A DNA stretch of 29,120 bases from JBAYGJ01 sp041649335 (GTDB lineage: Bacteria > Patescibacteriota > Patescibacteriia > UBA10025 > JAHIVO01): contig JBAZNF010000013.1 of NCBI GenBank assembly GCA_041649335.1, positions 1-29,120 on the forward strand, in the 5' to 3' direction. Made by a program: the position numbers and the translations under genes. The notes below the pieces were generated by a model. That model was not told the DNA's origin. It searched no databases and worked only from the letters and a program-made list of their open reading frames with translations. Of this stretch, positions 1 to 6,433 are shown piece after piece. Within the stretch, counting starts at the first letter, position 1, and each line of letters begins with the position of its first letter.

Positions 1-627
1 CGTGAAATTATCGAAACCGTTGCCGAATATGTCCGCCATCACCGGAAAGAAAATGTGGAGATCGAGGCGGAGGTCATGTTGATGGGCAAGCGGGGACGGG
101 ACATCATGTTCCGGCACGGCCATGAAGTAGTGGCGGAATTCACCAAGGTGGACGTCGCCACCCGCGTCTCTGAAGTCACCCCGCTGGCCAAGATGGCTGT
201 GGCGGATTATATCGCCGGCCGGTATGATAAGGTAGTGGTGGCGTATACTGACTATTATTCCGCCATCAAACAGACGCCCCGCATCAAACGGTTATTGCCG
301 ATCGGACACGAAGACGATGAATTAGGAGCGATCGCCGGGACACGGGCGGATAAGAATACCAATTTTGATTTTGAATACCTCTTCGAACCGTCAGCTGACG
401 TCGTGCTGGACCAGATGCTTGAACGGCTGATTGAACTCCAGTTATATCAGGCTTTGCTTGAATCAAATGCGTCAGAACATTCGGCCAGGATGATGTCCAT
501 GCGTAACGCTTCTGAGGCGGCTTCCGACATGATCCGCGACCTGACATTGTCATTCAACCAGGCCCGCCAGCAGGTGATTACTTCAGAATTGGCCGATATT
601 TCTTCGGGTAGCGCCGCCGTTTCCTAA
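1..627 (+). CDS. atpG: ATP synthase F1 gamma subunit (5' end outside window)
   Basis: This is the central rotor shaft of the F1 ATPase, coupling proton flow through Fo to ATP synthesis by the alpha3beta3 ring. The reading frame is open from base 1, so the start lies upstream; a GTG at 55 is internal. The visible 208 residues include the conserved C-terminal helix that enters the catalytic hexamer: MRNASEAASDMIRDLTLSFN, followed by QARQQVITSELADI, is the classical gamma ending. The central part is divergent, as usual for this subunit. It is followed 36 bases later by atpD in the standard gamma-beta-epsilon order. Alpha and delta would be expected upstream, outside the window. Confidence 0.95.
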   Translation, partial: REIIETVAEYVRHHRKENVEIEAEVMLMGKRGRDIMFRHGHEVVAEFTKVDVATRVSEVTPLAKMAVADYIAGRYDKVVVAYTDYYSAIKQTPRIKRLLPIGHEDDELGAIAGTRADKNTNFDFEYLFEPSADVVLDQMLERLIELQLYQALLESNASEHSARMMSMRNASEAASDMIRDLTLSFNQARQQVITSELADISSGSAAVS

Positions 628-663
628 AATTATTATCAATCATTAATTATAATTTTTACACGT

Positions 664-2052
664 ATGTCACACAGCAAAGGAGTCATTTCCCAGATTATCG
701 GCCCAGTGGTCGACGTAAAATTTGAAAAAGATTTGCCGGGTACCTACGACGCCCTGGTGGTGGAGCGTGGCACTGGCCCGACCGCCCGGCAGATCGTATT
801 GGAGGTCCAGCAGCAGTTGGAAGGCAATACGGTCCGGGCCGTGGCCATGGATTCTACTGACGGGCTGTCTCGCGGCATGCCGGTCACCAATAACGGGGCG
901 CCGATATCCGTCCCGGTCGGCAAAGAAACGCTTGGCCGAATGGTTAATTTATTGGGCGAACCGCTGGACGAAGGCAAGCCGGTCGCTTCAAAAAAACGTT
1001 ACCCGATTCACCGTTTGGCTCCGTCATTTGATGACCAATCCACCAGTACGGAAATCCTGGAAACAGGCATCAAAGTCATTGATTTGATATGCCCGATCGT
1101 CAAAGGCGGTAAAGTCGGCTTGTTCGGGGGAGCTGGCGTGGGCAAGACGGTCATCATCCAGGAACTGATCCGCAATATTGCCGAGGAACACGGCGGTTTT
1201 TCCGTATTTGCCGGCGTCGGTGAACGTACACGCGAGGGTAATGACCTTTATCATGAAATGAAGGGTTCGGGTGTTTTACAGAAGACATCATTAGTCTTCG
1301 GCCAGATGAATGAACCGCCGGGGGCCCGCGCTCGGGTCGCTTTGACCGGCCTGGCCATGGCTGAATATTTCCGTGATGAGGAAAAGCAGGATGTGCTGTT
1401 TTTTATCGACAATATTTTCCGGTTTACCCAGGCCGGTTCTGAAGTTTCGGCCTTGCTCGGCCGCATCCCATCAGCTGTCGGCTACCAGCCGACATTGGCC
1501 ACGGAAATGGGTGAACTTCAGGAGCGCATCACTTCCACCAAGCACGGTTCCATTACTTCAGTCCAGGCCGTCTATGTGCCGGCCGATGACCTGACCGATC
1601 CGGCTCCGGCGACTACTTTTTCTCATCTCGATTCCACCGTCGTGTTGTCACGCGCCTTATCAGAACTCGGTATCTATCCAGCTGTTGACCCGTTGGATTC
1701 AACTTCAACAATTTTGGAGCCGGCGATCGTCGGCCAGGAACATTATGAAACTGCCCGCGAGGTGCAGAAGATTCTCCAGCGGTATAAAGATTTACAGGAT
1801 ATCATCGCCATCTTAGGCATGGAGGATCTGTCGGATGAGGACAAGCAGACGGTCAACCGGGCCCGTAAAATACAACGTTTTCTCTCTCAGCCGATGTTTG
1901 TGGCGGAAACGTTTACCGGTACGGCAGGAAAATACGTGTCGCTCAAAGACACGATCAGGAGTTTCAGGGAAATCTTGGCCGGTAAATATGACAGCGTGCC
2001 TGAGCAGGCTTTTTACATGAAAGGCAGCATCGAGGAAGTCAAAGCCAGTTAA
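664..2052 (+). CDS. atpD: ATP synthase F1 beta subunit (catalytic)
   Basis: This is the catalytic subunit of the F1 ATPase. The 462 residues match the usual family length. The P-loop GGAGVGKT is at residues 155-162, with catalytic Lys161. GERTREGND at 186-194 contains the catalytic Glu187, and the Walker B strand ends in FFID at 246-249. A DELSEED-type loop reads EDLSDED at 387-393. All catalytic residues are intact, so a working ATP synthase is expected. The start at ATG 664 gives the normal N-terminus (MSHSKGVISQIIGPVVDV). No Shine-Dalgarno site precedes it; the leader is AT-rich and carries TATAAT at 648-653, which may simply reflect composition. The bases around the start (ACGTATGTCACAC) recur exactly at the start of the gene at 2665. 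Confidence 0.98.
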   Translation: MSHSKGVISQIIGPVVDVKFEKDLPGTYDALVVERGTGPTARQIVLEVQQQLEGNTVRAVAMDSTDGLSRGMPVTNNGAPISVPVGKETLGRMVNLLGEPLDEGKPVASKKRYPIHRLAPSFDDQSTSTEILETGIKVIDLICPIVKGGKVGLFGGAGVGKTVIIQELIRNIAEEHGGFSVFAGVGERTREGNDLYHEMKGSGVLQKTSLVFGQMNEPPGARARVALTGLAMAEYFRDEEKQDVLFFIDNIFRFTQAGSEVSALLGRIPSAVGYQPTLATEMGELQERITSTKHGSITSVQAVYVPADDLTDPAPATTFSHLDSTVVLSRALSELGIYPAVDPLDSTSTILEPAIVGQEHYETAREVQKILQRYKDLQDIIAILGMEDLSDEDKQTVNRARKIQRFLSQPMFVAETFTGTAGKYVSLKDTIRSFREILAGKYDSVPEQAFYMKGSIEEVKAS

Positions 2053-2176
2053 TTTGTTGGTATTAGTGGTTGCGTGGCCCGTATCGTTTCACGATAAAGT
2101 CTGCGGCTTGACGGGGCTCAACCGTTAACGATAACGGTACGAGCGGCTATAACTATAACTCAAACGAGAACGCATT
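2053..2176 (+). promoter_or_regulatory. atpD-atpC spacer with two hairpins and a possible internal promoter
   Basis: A 124-base spacer is unusually long inside an ATP synthase operon. It contains two perfect small inverted repeats: TATCGT 2082-2087 with ACGATA 2091-2096 (3-base loop), and ACCGTTA 2121-2127 with TAACGGT 2132-2138 (4-base loop). Neither is followed by a T-run, so they are not intrinsic terminators. A sigma70-like promoter could overlap the second repeat: TTAACG 2125-2130, a 17-base spacer, then TATAAC 2148-2153. That would give atpC its own short transcript. The hairpins and spacing are seen; the promoter and any role in setting epsilon dosage are inference. Confidence 0.4.
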
Positions 2177-2629
2177 ATGACTGACAAGATCAAATTTCAA
2201 ATAACCACTCCGGAGCGCGTCGTCTATGAAGACGAGGTTGATGAGGTTGTGCTGCCGACGCTGCAGGGGGAAATCGGTATTTTGCCGCATCATATTCCGC
2301 TCGTGTCACTTTTGTCCGTCGGTGAGATCCGCATAAAAAAAGGCAGCGAAACCGTGTATATGGCCGTATCGGGCGGGTTTCTCCAGGTAAAGCCCAACCA
2401 GGTAACCGTCCTGGCTGATACTGCCGAGCGGGAGGATGAGATTGACGAGAAGCGGGCAGAAGAAGCGCGTCAGCGTGCCCATGAGCTCCTGAACAAGAAG
2501 CGTGCGGATGCTACGGATTTTGCCGCCGTTTCGGCTAAGCTGGAAAAGGAACTGGCCCGCCTGAAAGTAGCCCGCCGGCGTCGCCGTCAGCCGCGGTACG
2601 GCCCGTCAAGCGGTTTACAGAAGGAGTAG
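2177..2629 (+). CDS. atpC: ATP synthase F1 epsilon subunit
   Basis: This central-stalk subunit binds gamma and the c-ring, and in many bacteria its C-terminal helices inhibit ATP hydrolysis. The N-terminal beta-sandwich covers about residues 4-90 and carries typical motifs (ITTPERVVYEDEV, GEIGILPHHIPL, VSGGFLQVKPNQVTVLADTA). The C-terminal helical hairpin follows at about 92-135 (REDEIDEKRAEEARQRA), so the inhibitory domain is present. The tail is very basic (RRRRR near residue 138) and somewhat longer than typical. Length is 150 aa. It is separated from atpD by a structured spacer and is probably the last ATP synthase gene, followed by an unrelated carbonic-anhydrase-like gene. Confidence 0.95.
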   Translation: MTDKIKFQITTPERVVYEDEVDEVVLPTLQGEIGILPHHIPLVSLLSVGEIRIKKGSETVYMAVSGGFLQVKPNQVTVLADTAEREDEIDEKRAEEARQRAHELLNKKRADATDFAAVSAKLEKELARLKVARRRRRQPRYGPSSGLQKE

Positions 2630-2664
2630 GGAGGGAGGTAATTTGTAATAAGTAACATAAACGT

Positions 2665-3093
2665 ATGTCACACACGTGCAAGGCTTTAGTCATCAACTGT
2701 ATGGATTTTCGTTTCCATAGCGCAATCCGTAATTTTCTCGTTTCTCTCGGCCTGAAAGATCAGTATGACCTGGTCAGTGTGGCCGGTGTTTCAAAATATA
2801 TCGTTGATAAGGATCCGATCGGTTCCGCGGTAATCATCAAGCAGATTGAACTGTCGCAGAAATTACACAGCATTTCCGACGTATATCTGATCCACCACAT
2901 GGATTGCGGCGCGTACGGCGGCCATGCGGCGTTCGCCAATGAGCAGGCCGAACGTGATAAACAGCTGCAGGATATGGCCGCGACCACGGAGTTGCTTTCG
3001 AAAAAGTTTCCGCAGTTACAGGTAAAGAAAGTGTTGGCCAGGATTGAGGCATCACCGTCTGGAAATAAGATCGATTTCGAGGTTATCGGATAA
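2665..3093 (+). CDS. Small beta-carbonic anhydrase-like protein
   Basis: A 142-aa protein carrying the metal-site signature of the beta-carbonic anhydrase superfamily. Cys12-Met-Asp14-Phe-Arg16 is the C-x-D-x-R element, and His78-Met-Asp-Cys81-Gly is the H-x-x-C element, so the ligands Cys/His/Cys and the Asp-Arg dyad all appear present. It is short compared with typical beta-CAs (170-220 aa), resembling the small cab-type or uncharacterised members, so CO2 hydration is plausible but unproven. No signal peptide is seen, so it should be cytoplasmic. It starts at ATG 2665 without a close Shine-Dalgarno site and ends just before a clear terminator. It may be cotranscribed with the ATP synthase genes, which end 35 bases upstream. 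Confidence 0.8.
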   Translation: MSHTCKALVINCMDFRFHSAIRNFLVSLGLKDQYDLVSVAGVSKYIVDKDPIGSAVIIKQIELSQKLHSISDVYLIHHMDCGAYGGHAAFANEQAERDKQLQDMAATTELLSKKFPQLQVKKVLARIEASPSGNKIDFEVIG

Positions 3094-3104
3094 AACGGAA
3101 TTAT

Positions 3105-3134
3105 AAAAAAATGCCTGGTTTTTGGGCATTTTTT
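3105..3134 (+). terminator. Rho-independent terminator after the carbonic-anhydrase-like gene
   Basis: The inverted repeat AAAAAATGCC (3106-3115) and GGCATTTTTT (3125-3134) has a 9-base loop and ends in a T-run. It begins 12 bases after the stop at 3093 and closes the atp-carbonic anhydrase transcript. Confidence 0.88.
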
Positions 3135-3155
3135 GTTACAGTTTTTTAGGTAGGC

Positions 3156-3184
3156 TTGACATTTTGTATGAATTGGAGTAGACT
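3156..3184 (+). promoter_or_regulatory. Sigma70-type promoter for the 195-aa protein gene
   Basis: A perfect -35 box TTGACA (3156-3161), a 17-base spacer and -10 TAGACT (3179-3184). It lies directly behind a terminator and about 46 bases before the ATG at 3230. The same pair of hexamers at the same spacing occurs on the minus strand in front of the Bax-inhibitor-1 gene. Confidence 0.75.
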
Positions 3185-3229
3185 TCTGCAATTAAACAAA
3201 GACAAACAACGCAACTTGAAAGGGATATC

Positions 3230-3817
3230 ATGAATTATGACGTTAATGCGGTTCAGGAAGAACTGAAAACCGTTGACCGGCTCATTGCCGAGAAGTGCCT
3301 CCAGCGCATGCGGCTGGACCGGGCGGCCAATCTGGCAGAAAAGGGATTGACGGGCTTTGCTTGCGCAGACGGCCTGTATCACCAGACCACGGCGGACTGC
3401 TGTTCGTCCATCCATTGGGTCCAGCACCTGCTCCAGTTGAACGGGACCGGATTTTTACTCGGTCTGGATTCTGATCAGTTTGAGGGTGAAAAAAGCGAAT
3501 ACCTCAGGTGTGCGCAGTTTGCCCTGATCTACGACTTGAAGGTCGCGTATCACAAACTGAAGAAGGGAAGCTCGGTTATCGTGCTCTCGCACGCGCCGAA
3601 CTGCGGCCAGCGTGTGGATTTCGGGATCAGTCTCGCGGAGATGATGCTGGCCACGCACCGGGCACATGACCGTGTCGTCGCCGAACTCGGCATCGACCAT
3701 AACGTGGTCATCCCGGCGCTGATGGTCGACCGCACCTATGGGACGTTCGGACCCGGACCCAAGGAGGTCGAACTGTACGTCATCAAGCATGAATTGGTGC
3801 GGCACTACGCTGCATAA
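3230..3817 (+). CDS. Uncharacterised 195-aa protein, possibly a divergent beta-carbonic anhydrase-like fold
   Basis: I do not recognise the family with confidence. The protein is cytoplasmic, with no signal peptide or membrane segment. It has a helical N-terminus (about residues 5-38), then Cys45-Ala-Asp47-Gly in a GFACADG context, a Cys57-Cys58 pair, and a hydrophobic strand SSVIVLSHAPNCG placing His121 and Cys125. The order C-x-D, then about 75 residues, then strand-H-x-x-x-C-G recalls the beta-carbonic anhydrase metal site, but with H-x3-C in place of H-x2-C and no Arg in the first motif. The neighbouring gene being a recognisable small beta-CA makes a relationship worth considering; this is inference. 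It has its own strong promoter, a Shine-Dalgarno-like AAGGG before ATG 3230 and its own terminator, so it is a single-gene transcription unit. Confidence 0.7.
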   Translation: MNYDVNAVQEELKTVDRLIAEKCLQRMRLDRAANLAEKGLTGFACADGLYHQTTADCCSSIHWVQHLLQLNGTGFLLGLDSDQFEGEKSEYLRCAQFALIYDLKVAYHKLKKGSSVIVLSHAPNCGQRVDFGISLAEMMLATHRAHDRVVAELGIDHNVVIPALMVDRTYGTFGPGPKEVELYVIKHELVRHYAA

Positions 3818-3843
3818 ATTAGTAGGATAACGTTCTCCGTATG

Positions 3844-3877
3844 ACAGGGGAGTCCGTATGGACAACCCTGTTTTTTT
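3844..3877 (+). terminator. Rho-independent terminator after the 195-aa protein gene
   Basis: The stem ACAGGG (3844-3849) pairs with CCCTGT (3866-3871). Inside it, GTCC (3852-3855) pairs with GGAC (3860-3863) around a GTAT loop. Seven Ts follow at 3871-3877. It lies 27 bases after the stop codon. Confidence 0.88.
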
Positions 3878-3892
3878 AATTATTTTTTTAGT

Positions 3893-3945
3893 AAAAAAAG
3901 AGAGCCCCGTGGAGTGTAGATAAAAATCGATGTTGTGGGGGCTCT
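3893..3945 (-). terminator. Minus-strand intrinsic terminator with no protein gene before it
   Basis: Read on the minus strand, AGAGCCCC (3945-3938) pairs with GGGGCTCT (3908-3901) across a 29-base loop. One C and then seven Ts follow (complement of 3893-3899). Read on the plus strand there is no adequate T-run, so it is oriented to stop minus-strand transcription. No minus-strand coding region lies between it and the promoter at 4039-4066. Confidence 0.65.
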
Positions 3946-4032
3946 TTGGTCTGGATATATGGAGGATGTAGCGTAACGCTACGGATTGTCTGTGGTTGGT
4001 TGTTGGAAGGTGCGGATGTTTATGTTAGTTGT
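3893..4032 (-). ncRNA. Candidate small RNA of about 140 nt
   Basis: This interval is bounded by a minus-strand extended -10 promoter and a minus-strand terminator, with no plausible ORF between. The predicted transcript begins near 4032 with about 50 nt that are rich in A and C and poor in G, so likely unstructured. A perfect hairpin follows (GTAGCG/CGCTAC at 3968-3982, 3-base loop), then an exposed UCCUCC (complement of 3961-3966), then the terminator stem. UCCUCC is complementary to Shine-Dalgarno cores such as the GGAGGA before the gene at 5464-6294 (minus). It does not resemble tmRNA, 6S, SRP RNA or RNase P RNA. Layout and motifs are seen; transcription and function are inference. Confidence 0.5.
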
Positions 4033-4038
4033 GATTAC

Positions 4039-4066
4039 AGTATACCATGCTAATACTGCCGGTCAA
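4039..4066 (-). promoter_or_regulatory. Minus-strand extended -10 promoter for the candidate small RNA
   Basis: On the minus strand: -35 TTGACC (4066-4061), a 16-base spacer ending in TGG, and -10 TATACT (4044-4039). The TG one base before the -10 makes it an extended -10 promoter. It points into the interval 4032-3893, which has no protein gene. Confidence 0.6.
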
Positions 4067-4282
4067 TGTTTTTTCCGGTGTATAAGTAATAATTTTTTCT
4101 TGGCTAAGGCAAGCGGAAAGGCATTTTTATCTAAACTTTTTATACATGAAGCAGGTAATTATTAAAACTGAGCACCCAGTATAGAATTGACGAGGGGGGG
4201 TATATTTGTAATACTAAATTTGCAAAAACAACATAAAATGACGACTTAGGACTAAGCCAATAATCCCCATTTTTTATTGTGT

Positions 4283-5386
4283 ATGAAAAGGATGGACTTA
4301 CAACATACTAAATGGCACGGTAATATTTGCACCATCGATAAGTTGGCGAAATATATCCGTTTGCGTCCGGCAGAGCGACGAGTCATGGAGCAGGTGGTGA
4401 AGCTGCATCCCATGCTGATCACGAAATATTATCTGTCCCTGATCAATCGGCGTGATCCACATGACCCGATCCGCAAGATGATCGTGCCTTCCCCCGAAGA
4501 AATCAATCTGGAAGGTGTTTATGATACCAGTGGGGAAGCGCGAAACACCAAGCTGCCCGGCTTGCAGCACAAATACCGGCAAACTGCTTTGATACTTTCC
4601 ACTAACCGTTGTGCGGCGTACTGTCGGTTTTGTTTTCGCAAGCGGCTGGTCGGACTGCCCAGTACTGAGATTTTACGTTTGTTCAATAACGCAGCCGAAT
4701 ACATAAAAAAACATCATGAGATAAATAACGTGCTTATTAGCGGTGGTGACCCGTTTATCCTGCCGACCCGGGTGTTGTCGAAGTTTTTGGAAAAACTTTC
4801 ACCGATCAAACACCTTGATTTTATCCGGTTCGGCACCCGGACGCCCGTTGCTTTCCCGCGGCGGATTCTCCGCGATCCTTCGCTGCCAAAATTATTGAAA
4901 AAATATTCCAAGAAAAACCGGCGGATGTACGTGGTGACACATTTCAACCATCCTAGGGAAATCACGCCGATGTCAATCGCGGCTGTGGACACCCTGCTGA
5001 AGTCCGGAGTCATCGTCAATAACCAGACCGTGCTCATGAAAGGAGTCAATGATAGTCCAAAAGTACTGGCTGAGTTACTAAGCAGGCTTGTGGGTATAGG
5101 CGTGAATCCGTATTACGTTTTCCAATGCCGGCCGGTCCGTCGGGTGAAGCACCATTTTCAAGTGCCGTTTGTCAGAGCCGTGCCGATAGTTGAGGGGGCT
5201 CGCCGCCTGTTAAACGGCCATAGCAAACGGTTTAAGTACTGTATGTCGCACCGGACCGGCAAGATCGAGATCATCGGCATCGTCGGAAAACATTTGCTGC
5301 TAAAATATCATCAGGCCAAGAACCCGCGCGACTTGAACCGGATATTCACAAGGCGTCTGGCGCCGCAGGCTGGCTGGCTGGATTAG
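4283..5386 (+). CDS. KamA-like radical SAM protein lacking the PLP-lysine segment
   Basis: A radical SAM enzyme of the lysine 2,3-aminomutase superfamily. The cluster motif Cys110-x3-Cys114-x2-Cys117 (CAAYCRFCFRKR) and the SAM-binding SGGDP (153-157) are clear, and the core (RFGTRTPVAFPRRI, TVLMKGVND, NPYYVFQC) follows the KamA/EpmB pattern. Two hallmarks are missing. The Asp that binds the lysine substrate, in the C-D-L-S context of KamA, is Arg283 here (QCRPV). The segment with the PLP-binding lysine (P-G-G-G-G-K in KamA) appears deleted between NGHSKRFKY and CMSHRTGKIEI. It is therefore unlikely to be a PLP-dependent lysine aminomutase, and its substrate is unknown. ATG 4283 is preferred (367 aa); a TTG at 4277 and an ATG at 4292 are alternatives. 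It stands alone, with no obvious partner such as efp or epmA nearby. Confidence 0.85.
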   Translation: MKRMDLQHTKWHGNICTIDKLAKYIRLRPAERRVMEQVVKLHPMLITKYYLSLINRRDPHDPIRKMIVPSPEEINLEGVYDTSGEARNTKLPGLQHKYRQTALILSTNRCAAYCRFCFRKRLVGLPSTEILRLFNNAAEYIKKHHEINNVLISGGDPFILPTRVLSKFLEKLSPIKHLDFIRFGTRTPVAFPRRILRDPSLPKLLKKYSKKNRRMYVVTHFNHPREITPMSIAAVDTLLKSGVIVNNQTVLMKGVNDSPKVLAELLSRLVGIGVNPYYVFQCRPVRRVKHHFQVPFVRAVPIVEGARRLLNGHSKRFKYCMSHRTGKIEIIGIVGKHLLLKYHQAKNPRDLNRIFTRRLAPQAGWLD

Positions 5387-5410
5387 CTGAAATAATGAGT
5401 ATTTTCGCAT

Positions 5411-5441
5411 AAAAAAATCCCGACGCGAGGTAACGTCGGGA
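5411..5441 (-). terminator. Minus-strand terminator of the OMP-like gene
   Basis: The inverted repeat TCCCGACG (5418-5425) and CGTCGGGA (5434-5441) has an 8-base loop. On the minus strand it is followed by seven Ts (complement of 5411-5417). It lies 22 bases after the stop of the minus-strand gene and could also slow plus-strand transcription arriving from 5386. Confidence 0.88.
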
Positions 5442-5463
5442 GATGAAGAGCCGGCTGGAATAC

Positions 5464-6294
5464 TTAGAATGAAACGCCGATGCCACCGGACCAGCTGCGG
5501 GTGTTCTGGCGGATGACTTTGGTGTCCCTGTACATTGAGTTTGAACTGAACGAATAGTACGGTTGGCTATACGTGACGTAGGCAAAGAACTGTTTGAGGA
5601 CGTTGGCGTGGTCGATGATCGGCGTGCCCAGTTGCAGGCTGACGAACGTGCAGTGCTCGTACAACCGGCCTATGCTGAACGATTTCCAGTCCTCGTCACT
5701 GCTCCACCGGTCGTATCCGTTTTCGGTGGTGAGCGTGAAACCGGTCAGGTCGTAGACCCCGCCGGCCTGGATGCGGAAAAGGAATCGGCGGACCGGTTCG
5801 ATCCAGGGCGTGGACAGGGCGGCGTTCACCGAGACCTGGAAGGGCTTGATGCCCAGCTGATACCAGCGTAAGGACGTACCGTAGCCACGGTCCGCGTCGC
5901 CGTATTGGTTCTGCTGGTAGCGCTGATCAGAGTTGATGGTCCCTTCGTCTTTTGAGTGCAGTGAAACGGCAGTCCCGATGCAGAAGTATTCTGCCGGGTA
6001 ATAGCGTCCGCTGAAATCAATGCAGGTGGACCGATGCAGGTGCAGGGTAGTATCGCGCAATGGACTGTTGGCTATGGAATCGTACCGAAGGTAGCCGTCG
6101 TCCGGATGCAGAGGCACCGAACGGGGCTCGAGCGGGAAATGCGACACGGTAAAAAGCGGGTCCTGGCGGAAACTGAGTGTCAGTTCAAAGTGCGCCATGC
6201 CTTTGTCCGGTTGGGCGGCTGCTAGTCCGGGGATCAGCGTCCCCAGCAGGATGAGCGTCAGGCTAATGATCAGAAAGTTTGTATGTTCCCTCAT
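5464..6294 (-). CDS. Secreted beta-rich protein with outer-membrane-protein-like C-terminus
   Basis: A 276-aa protein of unrecognised family. The N-terminus is a typical signal peptide (hydrophobic residues 7-24, A-A-A cleavage near residue 27). The mature part is rich in aromatic, Ser, Thr and Gly residues in alternating patterns suggesting amphipathic beta-strands, such as FQVSVNAALSTPWI, TFVSLQLGTPII and QFFAYVTYSQPYYSF. It ends in SWSGGIGVSF, that is, with a C-terminal Phe as in outer-membrane beta-barrels recognised by BamA. No lipobox or C-terminal membrane anchor is seen. The start at 6294 is supported by AAGGAGG (6306-6300) at ideal spacing, one of the best Shine-Dalgarno sites in the window. 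It has its own promoter and terminator. An OMP would be odd in a CPR bacterium; a secreted beta-sandwich protein is the alternative. Confidence 0.75.
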   Translation of the reverse strand: MREHTNFLIISLTLILLGTLIPGLAAAQPDKGMAHFELTLSFRQDPLFTVSHFPLEPRSVPLHPDDGYLRYDSIANSPLRDTTLHLHRSTCIDFSGRYYPAEYFCIGTAVSLHSKDEGTINSDQRYQQNQYGDADRGYGTSLRWYQLGIKPFQVSVNAALSTPWIEPVRRFLFRIQAGGVYDLTGFTLTTENGYDRWSSDEDWKSFSIGRLYEHCTFVSLQLGTPIIDHANVLKQFFAYVTYSQPYYSFSSNSMYRDTKVIRQNTRSWSGGIGVSF

Positions 6295-6355
6295 GGCGTC
6301 CTCCTTGGGGTTGAGGGGTTTGTGTTGTCAAATTACGGATTTGTCAGTCCGTTAC

Positions 6356-6383
6356 TTTATCAAATTGGTTACAATGATGTCAA
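6356..6383 (-). promoter_or_regulatory. Promoter of the OMP-like gene
   Basis: On the minus strand: perfect TTGACA (6383-6378), a 16-base spacer, then GATAAA (6361-6356). The leader of about 55 nt that follows contains a small inverted repeat (ACGGA/TCCGT, 6335-6352) and then the Shine-Dalgarno site at 6306-6300. It is divergent from the helicase gene at 6434. Confidence 0.6.
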
Positions 6384-6433
6384 TTATTGGAACCGCCCTT
6401 TTTATATTGCGTAAAAATTGGTAAAATACCGGT

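Larger units (their letters stand above)
3818..4282. other. 465-base intergenic region with terminators and a candidate small RNA
   Basis: No protein gene is supported here. From left to right the region holds the plus-strand terminator 3844-3877, a minus-strand terminator (3893-3945), the body of a candidate minus-strand RNA (to 4032) and its promoter (4039-4066). The remaining stretch, 4067-4282, is AT-rich and presumably carries the promoter of the radical SAM gene. A weak candidate is TTGACG (4187-4192) with an AATACT-like -10 box about 17 bases downstream. Nothing else is recognisable. Confidence 0.6.

Noticed and set aside
4247..4258. Inverted repeat CTTAG-GA-CTAAG before the radical SAM gene
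   Set aside because: A 2-base loop cannot form a normal hairpin and there is no T-run or other context.
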